Assembly (NCBI GenBank): GCA_014904845.1
Contig: MU119207.1
Location: 434,001-498,000 of the forward strand
DNA length: 64,000 nucleotides
Source: Acephala macrosclerotiorum
Lineage: Eukaryota; Ascomycota; Leotiomycetes; Helotiales; Mollisiaceae
Reading direction: 5' to 3'
In this document: piece by piece, positions 43,353 through 54,557 of the stretch
How the letters are laid out: every line of letters begins with the position of its first letter
Numbering within the stretch: position 1 is the stretch's first letter
Notes under the pieces: generated by a model
The model's database searches: none
What the model saw: the letters and a program-made list of their open reading frames with translations, nothing else
What the model was told of the DNA's origin: nothing
Translations under genes and position numbers: made by a program

Positions 43353-45096
43353 ATGAGCGTCCTACCCACATTCATATCGGCAGAGATGTCTCCGACCCAG
43401 CGCCTGAGAAAGAAGTTGGATCTCCATGCTCGCCAAAACACAACCCCAGACACGATTAGCGAGTATCTGATAGTTATTACAGTCTGTGCTGTTTTGCCCT
43501 AAGGCGACACCCCTGATCTTGGGCCACCCCCTGCTTTGGGCCACCTTTTTACACCAAAAACACCGATTTTTAGACTTTATTATTTCCACGAATAATTAAT
43601 AAAAATAAAAAGTATTTAATAAATAATATATTTTAAACTTAAGATACAATCGTAAAATTTCGCTTTTTTTATTTAATTTTTTTTTAAATTTTTTAATTAA
43701 ATCTCGAAATTGGAAAAAAAAAATTTCTTATATAATTTATATATATTTTTAATTTTTTAATTTTTTTTTTAAATAACTTTCGTAATTATTATTATATTAT
43801 AATAAAAATTTATATTTGAATTCTTTATATTAGTGCATTATCGACCGCGTAATATTTAAAAAGTTTTTATTAATAGTGAATTTTTTATTAATAATAATAA
43901 AAAAATTTATATAAAAAATTTATATGGATTTTTTTTTAAAATTTAATAAAAACCAAATTAATTAGTAACTTTTTAATTTGAATTTTTATTTAAGAAATTA
44001 AATTTTTTATTAAAAAAATCTTTTATTAAAAAAATCTTTTATTAGCGAATATTATAAAAAGTTATTAAAGTTTAAAAATATTTAAAATTAATATATATTT
44101 TTTCTAAGTTTAATTAAAAAATATTACGTAATTTAAATTTGAAAAAAATTCGTAAATTTTTTAGTTTTTATATCAAGAATTAAATTTTTTAATTTCAAGT
44201 ATTTATAATAATTATTCGTGGAAATAATAGAGATTAAAAATCGGTGTTTTTGGTGTAAAAAGTGGCCCAAAGCAGGGGGTGGCCCAAGGTTAGGAGTGTC
44301 GCCTTACATGTTCCTATGGGATGTGCTGAAATTACTCGCTCAAGAATCTGCTCGTAGCGGGGAAGCAACGAGATCACTCTGGCCTTACTTTCTTCTCCTC
44401 GCCTTCAACGAAACCCTCGTCGCGAGGTCTTATATCACGGCTTACCGATCTAAAATTCCTAGCACTCATGATGAATTTCCTATGCTGGGTTCCGTAGCGG
44501 AGCAGGTAGAATATTTGGGAAATGGTTTCCGGCAATGCATGACTTCAAGGCTGGAGAGGGGAGAATCTAACGACACTACAAGCGAAGGAAGACATCTGCT
44601 CAGAAACGACAAAGAAGCGTTTGCGCTCTATCTCGCCATACCAGAACCACGCACACTATGTTTCTTCAGTTCTCGTGGGACTATTTTTGCCTTTGGCTGC
44701 GCACATCTGTCAGTGCGCTTCATCTTAGTGGGAGTTGCATGCCTTCAAGATTTACTTAGGCCATGGAAGGTGACACTGGGATGGCCCGTGGTTGTTGAGT
44801 GCTTCCTGTTCATACTCTGGTACTTCATGCTCCAGAGGTGCATAAGCACCGCAAGATTTCTTGCACTCCATTGGAAAATGAATCAATTAGCAAGGAATAT
44901 CAGAGAAGAATTTCTGGGCGCTCACGCAGATGACGAGAAGATGTGTGAGAAAAGGCTGGACCGAGTGGCTGAACTCATCGAATCGCTTTTGAAGGAGGCT
45001 GAAGAGGACGACAGAGCCGTTGAAGAGAGGACATTATTTGTTCGAAGACTGATTAAGGCTAGAGAAATATGTTCTAGGACAGAATGGGAAGAGTAG
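43353..45096 (+). pseudogene. membrane-protein gene split by a MITE
   Basis: The frame from ATG 43353 runs 49 codons to a TAA formed exactly at the left edge of the transposon at 43502-44304. Beyond the element the frame resumes at 44307 and runs to 45096. Leaving out the element and one copy of the TA target restores one frame of 312 residues across the junction. The left part has EYLIVITVCAVLP, a membrane helix that the insertion splits. The right part continues with FLWDVLKLLAQ, then PYFLLLAFNETLVARS, two or three more hydrophobic helices (GTIFAFGCAHLSVRFILVG, VVVECFLFILWYFML), and a charged coiled-coil tail (KRLDRVAELIESLLKEAEED). Family unknown. The allele as it stands cannot make the full protein. 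An ATG at 44218 inside the element is an artefact start. Confidence 0.7.
43502..44304. mobile_element. TA-target MITE with 95-bp inverted repeats and RIP-degraded core
   Basis: 803 bp flanked by TA (43500-43501 and 44305-44306). The terminal inverted repeats start AGGCGACAC and are about 95 bp long with few mismatches; they include GGGCCACCCCCTGCTTTGGG. The 600-bp core is extremely AT-rich with no coding capacity, as expected after RIP. The TA target points to a Tc1/mariner-type element. It interrupts the gene described at 43353-45096. Confidence 0.85.
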
Positions 45097-45507
45097 CATA
45101 TAGCAGCATGGCTAGACTCCTGTCCAGGTTCCAACCTAGGTAGCTAACATTGGCTAAATAGTCGATCCCCTTTATCTAGGTCTTCGTTCTGCAAATATTT
45201 CATCCTTACCGTGACTCGGATCCTGTACCCTCAACCTTTTCGAGTCCTGTATCATTTCAGAAATTATTAAAGTGGAAGCTTGATGCAATTGTGTGGAAGT
45301 GAATACTATGCGCTAGCCGAAGCGAGACTCACCCTTGACCTAACGGGGCTCTAACCTTTTCAACCCGAGATTTTAATTTGGTCTAGTGAAAATGTTGTGA
45401 TGACGATTAGATCACATCAAAATGCGTATTGAACTTCTAAGAATTCAAATTGAAAAGTGCTTCGTTCCTGTGTGGCAGAAGAATAACTTCACAAACGATG
45501 CAAAGCG
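45097..45507. other. intergenic, nothing recognised
   Basis: Between two plus-strand membrane-protein genes; no supported gene. Confidence 0.35.
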
Positions 45508-46554
45508 ATGACGCCAGGTCTCGCTCCAGCCGAAACCCAAGCAAGAATCGCCGACATGTCTAAACCCCAGATGCTCTCTTCATCCTGCAGCTGTCCGGAT
45601 TGCAAGCCCAAACATCCAAACATCCCACAAGAAAAAAGGGCAAGGGATGTAGCTAAACACACGAGTCGACTTCCGTGGCATCTAGGGATTCTCTTCGCCA
45701 CGTGCACTACAGGCGCGAATTGTCATCTAATTGGGCTATCTAAAGACAAAATAACCCAAGAGAAGCAGAAAGAACACGCACGACTGAAGAAAAGCCTGGG
45801 GACGAAATTCTTTTACTTGTTTTTAAGGGTATCTATGACGATTGTCATGGTCGGTCATCTTATATACGAGTTTAAGTTCGGCGGGATTGCGCAGAACATG
45901 GAGATCTATGGCATACAGCAGAGAGGTAATACCTCACATTTATGGTCTGGCTCGCTCTATACCCAGGTTTTCCTAGCATTTCTAGTTGGAGGTGTGATGT
46001 ACGGACAGCACCAAATGGTCACCTTCGGACGGAAATACGAGCCACAGAAATGGTTGGAAGACATCGAAACTTGTTTCAAGAATCTCGACGGAGCGAAGAA
46101 TACTAAGATTGAAGACTGGTCTCCCAAGAAGGACACACAAACTAAGATGCGCCAATTTGCCTCTTGCGTCACGGACCCTGGAAACGATCCCTTCGAACAA
46201 TTTTCGGGACTGGAAAATGCTGTGGATGTAGTATGGCTAACATCTTTCGTGTCTCATGTAGATGTCCACATGTATCTTGAGCGTTGCATGTACGATATCG
46301 CGCCTACGATGGAATATAAATCTGGGATCATACTGTACATGGTGATCCAAGCACTGGTTCTGGTCTGGGCAGTGGAGGATGGATATGGGTATGGATGGCA
46401 ATCGTAGATGAAATATCTGGCGGATAGAATTAGGGCGAGGATAGCTATGGCGGCCATAGAGGATGAGAATAAAGCTCAGGATATGTTGGCGCGGTGGAAG
46501 GGACAACTTTTGAAGAGAGTCTCGGATGAGAGAAAAGGGAAGACAGAGCTATAA
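45508..46554 (+). pseudogene. membrane protein gene with an in-frame TAG
   Basis: Open from ATG 45508 (or a later Met at 45556) to a TAG at 46405-46407; the same frame then continues for 49 further codons to TAA 46552-46554. The N-terminal part has a Cys cluster (SCSCPDC), a hydrophobic segment FFYLFLRVSMTIVMVGHLI, a second one VFLAFLVGGVMYG, a soluble stretch with WLEDIETCFKNLDGAK, and a third near the stop, IILYMVIQALVLVWAV. The part after the stop is a charged helix (ADRIRARIAMAAIEDENKA) much like the coiled-coil tail that follows the last helix in the neighbouring gene at 43353-45096. That makes the TAG a likely nonsense change (CAG or TGG origin). Function unknown. Confidence 0.55.
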
Positions 46555-47823
46555 TGTAAAAGGTCACCAAGACTCACCTACTCCTGTCACATACGTCCAA
46601 GAATTGGAGATTGTCCCATATCCAAGATTAATATGCCAGGATATATCGCCAAAATGGCTACCCATAGCTAGAGGCTGGACATTATCTATACCTGAGCACT
46701 TGTCCACTCGAAAGGCTGCAATTGCAGTGTCATTTTCACAACGCCAGGATGCACGCTCGCTGTAGTTGTTGTGCGACGGTGGGCTCACACCTCATACAAA
46801 TGCGGTGGATTCTTCACCTCTCCTTCAATCCACTACACAACTACCTATGAGTATGTGTATCTTGTTTCGATTGTCAATACGGCTTTAATTTTGAATCGTT
46901 ACCCTCAAAAGTCTACCAAAAAGATGGAGTTGGCGAATGGAAAGTCTAATACGTGTCATGAGAAAAGTTGTTATAAGAATGGGTGTTGAATCTTTTGGCG
47001 ATGATCCAAAAGAGACGTTGGAGAGATGGGCTAAAGGGCTTTTGACAGAAGAGTGGGACAATGCCGAGATGGTGAAGGAGAAGAAAACCTCAACTATTAA
47101 GCCATTATTGATCTCGCGGCCTTGCCATAAGTTGCAGCCGCTTCTCTGAAACTCAAATAACTGCTAATATGTACCCTCATTCATCCCGAACGAACAAGCC
47201 CCCTTTCCCGTGCCGATGTTGCACATCCCCCCTGAAGATCTCAACCGAACGCCGTGAGTTTAGCGAGCCCCACTGCAACTCATATTAACATCCACTTCCA
47301 AAACCAGCATAACGACGTTATACAAGGCCGATGTCCCCGAGCATCAATGTAGATTGGCGCATCTCCAAGAAAGCGATGAAATTGTAGCAGTTTATTTCTA
47401 GGTTTGCTATGTTTGCACAGCAGAGCTCCGAAGTGGAAGGTCAAAATGTTATCTCATCGGTTCGCTACACATTCCGAAGATAATGCAGCTCGGGTGCAGG
47501 GCCCAAAAGGGGTTTCCCGGATAAAACAACCTGCAGGCATACGCAACTGCGCTCCCTTACAAATTTGCCAAGCCGTTGGCATAATCTTGCCGTGAAATTT
47601 CTTGATACGCGCAAAAGCCCCATCTTTAGATGATTGCCCCTCTTTACTTCCTTGTCACTCGGCCATCGAGCCGATTTGAGATAGTGGCCCATGGGCAAAT
47701 CAAAATGTCGACGCTTCTGTGGCGCCTTTCATTTCTGGTGTAGAAAATGATGTTGATAAAGAATGTGGTCCCCGGGCTTGGCTCGAGTCTTTTCCTCGAC
47801 AGCGTCTTAATCTTGTGCTCGAC
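46555..47823. other. intergenic, nothing recognised
   Basis: About 1.3 kb. Short frames at 46771-47149 and 47404-47595 (plus) are unsupported. The last 100 bp before 47824 are open in frame with the next gene but contain no in-frame ATG. Confidence 0.35.
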
Positions 47824-49126
47824 ATGTCCCGGCGCCGGCCATGGATTTTCTCATTTGTTGTCTTTGGCACCTTTACATTTCTCCTGTGGACATTTTTGAA
47901 TGGATACCATCATCGATTGGAACCATTCAAGGAGCCATTGCATGAGTCTCTTCCGCCGTCGAAGGGGGCATTTGACGGTGCATGGAACTTTACCCGGGAT
48001 GCAGGAAACCTTCTCATGACCGACGCTCATTGCGATGCAGCTTTCCCAGATCTTTTCAAGGATATCGACCGAGCAGTGAAGTCGCGAGAATACCACCACA
48101 TCACTGTCGGAGAACTCGATATAACACCTCATATTCCCGGATATATTCGTGGGCTGGTCTATGATCAACAGGTACACCATTCCCTAGGCCCCCATAATGT
48201 GAGGCACATGGCTGACAAAAAGCAAGCTCTATGTTATTTCTGCAGGAGATGCGGTCAATTCGCGCACCTTTGCGACTCTGCTCGCGATGCACCGTGCGAT
48301 CGTCACCTCCCCAGAACCTCTCCCGAACATCGAATTCATTTTTGTGGCAGACGATGTGGCGCCTGGAGACGCATTATGGGCATACTCGAGACAAGAAGAG
48401 GACGAGAGAGTGTGGTTGATGCCGGACTTTGGGTATTGGTCATGGCCCGAGCCAAAGATTGGCGCATACAGCGAAATGCAGATGAAAGCGACAGCGAAAG
48501 ACAAAGCAGTACCCTGGAAGAAGAAGAAAGACAAGCTGATCTGGAGAGGAGCAAGTCTGAAGGCCGAGGTCCGGGCACACCTAGTGAATGAATCGAGAGG
48601 ATACGAATGGGAGGACATCAAGATCTTCGTGTGGCAGGACGAGGTTGAAGGAAAGAGCAGCGATGCGTTAACCATGGATCAGCACTGCGAGTACAAATAC
48701 GTCGCACACACAGAAGGGGTATCGTATTCGTCACGACTGCAGAATCTGCAGAATTGCAACAGTGTGGTGGTTTCGCACAAGCTGAAGTGGATTCAGCATC
48801 ACCACCATCTCATGGTGTCCTCTGGCCCAGATCAGAACTTTGTGGAGACCACAGCGAACTTCAGCGATCTGGCACCGAAGATGCAGCACTTGCTAGAGAA
48901 TGATGCGGAGGCAGAGAGGATTGCGCAGAACAACATTAAGACATTCCGTGAGCACTATTTGACAGCAGCTGCGGAGACTTGTTACTGGAGAAAGCTGATT
49001 AGGGGTTGGGCGAAGGTGAGCTTCCAGCCAGAGTTCACCGAGAAGGTGAAGGGCAAAAGAGTTTGGAGGGGCATCCCTATGGAATCGTTTGTGCTGGAAA
49101 GAAAGATGGATTGGGACTACCATTAG
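47824..49126 (+). CDS. GT90/CAP10-type glycosyltransferase, type II membrane protein
   Basis: Exons 47824-48171 and 48227-49126 with a 55-bp intron (GTACAC ... GCAAG), both phase 0: 415 residues. The start MSRRRPWIFSFVVFG gives a short basic tail and one membrane helix, the usual Golgi type II anchor. The lumenal part has the features of CAP10-domain (GT90) proteins related to capsule-associated and KDELC/POGLUT enzymes: VISAGDAVNSRTFATLLAMHRA, PNIEFIFVADDV, the KLIWRGA motif, and KYVAHTEGVSYSSRLQNLQ followed by a CNSVVV strand and ETCYWRKLIRGW near the end. Probably transfers xylose, glucose or a related sugar in the secretory pathway; donor and acceptor are not known. The family assignment rests on motif pattern from memory. 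Confidence 0.8.
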
Positions 49127-49718
49127 TTTGTCTGAGGTTGTTATCTTGACTTGCCATTACTTCATCAATGTTTAATGTATGTTATAGTGTTTGACGAACT
49201 AGAAGATAGATGCACGATACCCAATGCAGTTACGAGTCTTATGAACTGTCAGACGGGTCTTTGCATTAGTTGGCATGGAAGGGGTGCCGATTGGAATTCA
49301 TCGCAAGAGGGTCACCCTGTACGTATACAACCACGTGATCGTTTATTTCGAAAGTGTGTCACTTTCTATCCGGGCCCCCTGCTCTACAGTACCAATCCGC
49401 TCAATAATTTGAGGTATTACAGCGCAAATGATGTAGTAGTCAAGAAGGGGGCTCGTCTTACCAAAGTACGACCGTAGACCGCGAGATATATTGTCATTGA
49501 GGGCGAAGGCCAAGCTTCTGCCTCAGCAACATTGATTTGAAGACAAGAAATTCCTTTAATGAGTGTCGAATCAAGTTTAAGTCCCAAAAACATACCAATG
49601 CAACCGATATCCTTCGGAAGTTAACGAAGGAGATGCCTCCAAATGCTATTGTTTTCACAGCCTGCTCTCTACCCGGTCCCATGCTTGGTCCTCGTTCTCG
49701 TTGCTTTCAGCGCAAAAC
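49127..49718. other. intergenic, nothing recognised
   Basis: Between convergent genes. Short frames only. Confidence 0.35.
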
Positions 49719-50194
49719 TTAAGCAGCAACGCACTTCCAGCTCTTGGGCTTGTTGTCAACCCAATCAGGAAGATCTTTGACGCCAGCAGTGTTGAAGCTG
49801 AAACCAGTACCCTTGCAGCCCTTGTCACTAGAAAACTTCATCAGCAACTTATTTTCATCTAAGTGAAGGCCGAGAAGAGAACTTACACCGAAACAGTGCA
49901 TCGGAAACCAGGCTTGGCCTTGCCAGAAGTGATGTTGTTGGTGAAGCCACCTGGGAATTCTTGTACTGGCCAACTTCGGCTGAACCGGTGGACTTCAGGC
50001 CGAGGAAGTCACTTGAAAATGTTAGCTCGGAAATGGAAGATAGTGGCAGAGGAAACGTACGCATCTTGCCAGACACCAATCTGCTCAGATACAGATCTGG
50101 TCTCGATGGTGGCATCGACGACTGGTGCTGGTGCGGGAGCAGCCAAGGCCATGCCAGCGAGAAGAGAAGCAGAGATGATGCTGAAGAATTGCAT
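49719..50194 (-). pseudogene. small secreted Cys-containing protein with a one-base frameshift
   Basis: Three exons, 50194-50061, 50011-49887 and 49827-49719, with GTACGT and GTAAGT donors and TCAAG and CTAG acceptors. The start MQFFSIISASLLAG opens a clear signal peptide (cleaved after ALA), followed by a short Pro/Ala pro-region. Exon 1 splices in frame to DFLGLKSTGSAEVGQYK, but the rest of exon 2 (FPGGFTNNITSGKAKPGFRC) and exon 3 (GCKGTGFSFNTAGVKDL, ending WKCVAA) are in the register one base off. Total exon length is one base short of 123 codons. The site is near 49956-49960 (AAGAATTCC where one more G would restore frame). Likely a small secreted effector-like or wall protein; either a recent pseudogene or an assembly error. 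Confidence 0.6.
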
Positions 50195-51523
50195 GTTGCA
50201 AAATTGTTCGGGCTTTGAAAAGTTACTCGGGTAGAAGGTGCTGTTGGTGTTGTATTGAAGTAGTCTTGATGATAATGGAGAATGAAAAACAGAGGGCAAC
50301 TGAGGCCGTACTTATCCGGAAGCTTGTGACGTGAGGTCCATGATAAATGCAAACGGTTGGCACTTCTCAAGTGAGATATTCATCACCATGAGCTTACGGT
50401 TCCCAGAACTCTCTCCGCCTCACATCAGTTCTATTCTCAATGATGAGCACATACGGTATGCAGCGACGTACAGCAAGATGAAAATGCCAAGCGAGTGTTG
50501 GTGCCATACACAACCTACGAAACTACCCCGGGACGCAAACTTCCAAGTGCTGCCAAACACCGTCTTCGGCCGACTGAGTAACACAACTGAGCTCCGTCCA
50601 TCATCCAATATCAAAATGGAAGTATTAAAGAACGTTCCTCAGATCTCAAAATAGGTTCCAATTTACCCATCTTGCCTCACCCCTTGGTATCAAAACAAGC
50701 AGTTTCCATCGGCCGACCTGTTCTCAGACCTAAGAAATGCCCCAATCTAATCTATGCGGCATGCAGAGCCTTGAAGCGCTATATTCAGTATCTAAAGCTA
50801 ACAGCCGAACACGCCGTGATGAAGTGACCAACGCCCTCCCCTCCCCCCCTGAAACTCGCTTCGCTTCTCACAATAAGCTCTTAGCTGTACCACTTAGCCG
50901 GAAAATATATTGAAGATGCACCGCTCGGGGCTTTCCATGATGTAAGAAGATCTGGGATTGTAGATCATTTCAGACCGATCTCATGCACGTGGTGATTGTG
51001 GTGGGGGTGTACATGTTCAGAGCAGGAAGTGGATGCGGTGAGGGAGGAATGGTGGTACTTGCCGTTTTGGGGCCGAGATCAAGGGTCAATACTCTTCTTT
51101 TGAGCTTTAGATGACAAGGACTGACTTCGGTATGTTTTAGCTCGGATCAGAATTGATGATTAGACAATTTTGTATGTTCTATTGACTGGCATAGAAAGCA
51201 GCATTGGTAGCTCCAATATGGTTAGCAAGACATCCAAGCATGTTAGACGTCCTACCGCTGCCACTTTTCCATCCTAAGACAGTGCAGAGTGTTACTAATG
51301 TGCTTGTTTTCTGACTGCTGGCCTCTGGCACCCACCTTAGACTATCGTGGTCTTACTTCCTGCAGGACCGCCCACGAGGATTATTCAACTAGTCATCGCT
51401 CTGTCAGAGAACATAATCACATCCTCAACAGGCGTGGAAAATGAGTCGGTGACTACCTTCGTGCCATCGCCCTTAATGAAGCAGCGAGACCTTGACTTCT
51501 CATACTCCTCGCCTCCAACTTTC
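50195..51523. other. intergenic, nothing recognised
   Basis: About 1.3 kb containing the promoter of the small secreted protein and no supported gene. Confidence 0.35.
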
Positions 51524-52035
51524 TCAATCACTTCTTTGATGATGACACATGCCTCTGGGAATCTCGGAGTTGGTATCGTTGCAGACCAAGCACCCTGTCA
51601 TCATATGACTGAATGTACTGTTAAGATTGGGGTCGCCGGCATACTCGGCCGGATAATCCAGAGGTGATTGCTCGACGAAAATCTTTTGGACCTTAAGGAG
51701 CAACCCGACACATCGCTGATTCAAGACCAAGAGATCGAAACGGAGAATATTCTCTTTTGACTTGAGATAGTCCTTGAAGATGGAGGTCATGTTCAAAGGG
51801 TGGACCTTTGGACGTGTTGACGAATTTTTGTTTGGCTTCTTGGCTTTGCTTCCGAGGTATTTCGCAACCAGCATCTCCACCATAACCAAGGGTTCACACG
51901 ACGCTCTTGTCGGGAGCCAGTGTGGGGTACCAGGTCGGCCTTGTGCCCTGTTGTTTTGATTCAGAGCCTCGTTCATGAGGTCGACGTAGGTAGACATTAG
52001 TCTCAACTTTCAATTCTTCTTTGAGGAAATGGGTA

Positions 52036-52478
52036 ATAGTCGGTCATCCTTCTTTGCTCGCTTCGCTCACAGTCGGCGTAAGCAAGTGTCGCGAGTAAGC
52101 AAGTGTCTCTATTCAATTTTGTATGCAAAATATGCTCTTGAATCGCTAAATTTATCGCTTTTTAAGCTCTAAAAATAATAATAACTCAATTACCTTTTTA
52201 ATGCACCTTTTAATAATTGTTTATAAATAAATTCAAATTCAAATTCAAATTTTTTATTAATTAAAATATTAATTTAAGTAGTTGTGCAATTAATATTATT
52301 AATTTTATAGTTATCGCTTTTAATTTTGAGAGTAATTTTAGGTGCATTTTAGTGCGCAAAATCAAAAATTAATTTTGGTGGAGAATACTATATAAAATTG
52401 AACAGAGACACTTACTTACTCGCGACACTTGCTTACGCCGACTGTGAGCGAAGCGAGCAAAGAAGGATGACCGACTAT
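52036..52478. mobile_element. TA-target MITE with near-perfect 85-bp inverted repeats
   Basis: 443 bp flanked by TA (52034-52035 and 52479-52480). The terminal repeats start ATAGTCGGTCATCCTTC and match over about 85 bp with only a few differences. The core is AT-rich and non-coding. The repeats differ from those of the element at 43502-44304, so it is a second TA-target family. It sits inside the DUF6604-like pseudogene, and the gene frame is continuous if the element and one TA are removed. Confidence 0.85.
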
Positions 52479-54109
52479 TAATGAGATCTTAGCGGTCTTG
52501 TTTAATCGCATAGTAGATTTTCCGTTGCGATCCTTCGACATGGCTGTTGCACTGACGCCCATGACCAAGTTGTAGTGTCGGAAGCATTCGCCAACATCTT
52601 CTGGGTGATCGCCAAGGAAAATCCAGGATGAATCTTGCTATTCGATCACTCTCTCAAAGTCGACCCATGCTATGATTGATCAGTCTGAGTACCTGAAAAC
52701 GTGAAAATGAACGCAGCGCTCTCAATTCCCCAGGTTGGTGTGGACCTTTTGGCTTTCATAATTGTCTTTTCAAGCGTGGGAGATTGAAAACGATAAATGA
52801 AAGGCGAAGAGGATAATCGCCAACCTGATTCCTTTGGGACCTAGCCACTTTGCTGTGCTGCATTGTATAGATGGATAGCTGTGATAACAGCGCCCTGGTG
52901 ACCGCCCAGTCCAATACCGATCTCATGCAGCTTCGTCAAGAAATGATTTGCGATCAGACCTGGCATCATGGGATTGTTTCTGAAGAGGAAGAACGCCCCA
53001 ATTGTACCGAGCAGCCGGCTCAATCATTCCGCATGCGCCTAGATAATCTTCCCAAACACATTGCATGAAGTCTTTCTTCAAGGTGACATCAATCTGCTTC
53101 TTCACCGATTCCAGATTATCCCCATTTATCTTGTAGTAATGGTTGACGGCGTTGGTTTCACTGAACTTGAGAGACTGCTTGGGAGTTGCTGACATCCACT
53201 TCTCCAGTTCCTTGGCTTCGCTTAAGCATTGCGACAGCCCAGCATCGCCAACAACACGACGCATATCGATGAATAGTTGAAGTCCGAACACAATCCAAGT
53301 GGGAATATTCTCTTCTGGATTGTTTGTCTTGAGGATGTTGAAGTCTTGAATGAATTGATCGTTGTAGAAATTGCGCTTAGCCTTAATTTGAGCTGCGAGG
53401 CCAAACAACGAGTAACATTTCAAGAGTACCTGCTCATCCGATGTCAACCGTAATCCAGTGTCTTGATCTTGTTGATAGAAGGGCAACTCTCACAACAAAC
53501 CACCGCATGATTTCGTATGTCTGGTTACAGAAGAAGATCTTAGGGGAGAGCTTGAAAGTAGCTCCAGTGTGAGCCCCGAAGTCCAGGGAGGTTTTGTCAT
53601 CGGTATTCGGATCGCAGTAGCCATTGTACAGGAACCGGATGATTGCACCATGGTTATCGAAATCAGGGAATTCGGCAATGAATTCTTCGTTAAGGCGACG
53701 GAAAATGGCCATGGCGATATTCATCGTCAAGGCCGCTATGGTGAAAGCGATTTGGTGCTCTTTGTATTCTGCCCACTAGATCGGGGTCTGTCAGTATATG
53801 GTGTTTTCAATATCCCATCCTTAAAATGACAATTTAAAGGCTTGAAGTACTTACAGTTTGACGAATATAGTGACGAATATTTGTCAAGTCTTTCAAAAGA
53901 CAAAAGATTGCAAAAGACATATCTTCATCAGTAAGCTCTAGCTTATAAGTATCAGTGCCCACGCTTTTCGCAGACTTTGGCGACAGTAGAGCGTTAGAAA
54001 TTTATTTGATAAGCTAATCAACCAAATCCTGAAATCGATTACCAAGATCTGCGGCAGTATTAATATTCTTTTGAACTTCAATATTCGTAATACGGCCGTT
54101 TCAGGGTTG

Positions 54110-54255
54110 CAAAATTTAAAAATATAAAAAAATATAAATTAAATTTTAAAATTAAATGTATAATATTTTTTTTTTATAAAAATATTAATAAATAATATAA
54201 TTAAAAAATAGCGCAATTATTTTAAATTATAATTATTATTTAATTTCATTTAATT
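54110..54255. repeat. AT-rich patch, RIP-like
   Basis: Nearly pure A/T (TAAAAATATAAAA-type words) inside the DUF6604-like relic. Consistent with heavy C-to-T change or slippage; no element ends seen. Confidence 0.4.
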
Positions 54256-54557
54256 ATTTATTACGCTGCTTTTTCCAATGTCCGAATAATTCGAATAAGC
54301 ACGTGCTCCTTCATCTTGTCCGAAATACACTTAGCGATCCGCGGAATATCTGCAACCCGGGCCATATGCTTTTGACCAGTGGCCTTCGTTTTTCCATTTT
54401 CCTTTTGGGTGACTGTTCTAGCCTTACCCTTCAATCTCCCAGTGCCTTCCCGTTGTTCCCATTTCCAGATGAAGTAGGGAAGAGATCGGACAATAGGTTG
54501 GACTCTTGTGCCTTGCTGGCGAGCCGGGTCATCACCTTTGAGGTGCCCGCCTTGCAC

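Larger units (their letters stand above)
51524..54557 (-). pseudogene. decayed DUF6604-like gene carrying a MITE
   Basis: Pieces of one gene can be followed in order down the minus strand. 54557-54261: basic segment with RLKGKARTVTQ, the usual N-terminal region. 54110-54250: AT-rich, degraded. Then a segment with ADLGNRFQDLVD, interrupted by TAG and TAA in frame, leading to LTDEDMSFAIFCLLKDL, an intact intron (GTAAGT ... TCTAG), and WAEYKEHQIAF / RRLNEEFIAEFPDFDNH. A frameshift near 53500 leads to YQQDQDTGLRL and on to MQCVWEDYLGACG; another shift to NPMMPGLIANHFL and AIHLYNAAQQSG. A later segment with WIFLGDHPEDVG crosses the MITE in frame and ends at 51524 after one TGA. The blocks resemble DUF6604 proteins as I remember them; function of that family is unknown to me. 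Confidence 0.6.

Noticed and set aside
44218..44304. ATG at 44218 as the start of a 292-residue gene
   Set aside because: The first 29 codons lie in the terminal repeat of the transposon; the host frame begins beyond 44306.
47719..47823. upstream extension of the glycosyltransferase
   Set aside because: No in-frame ATG (the codon at 47719 is GTG), and the Met at 47824 gives a proper type II anchor.
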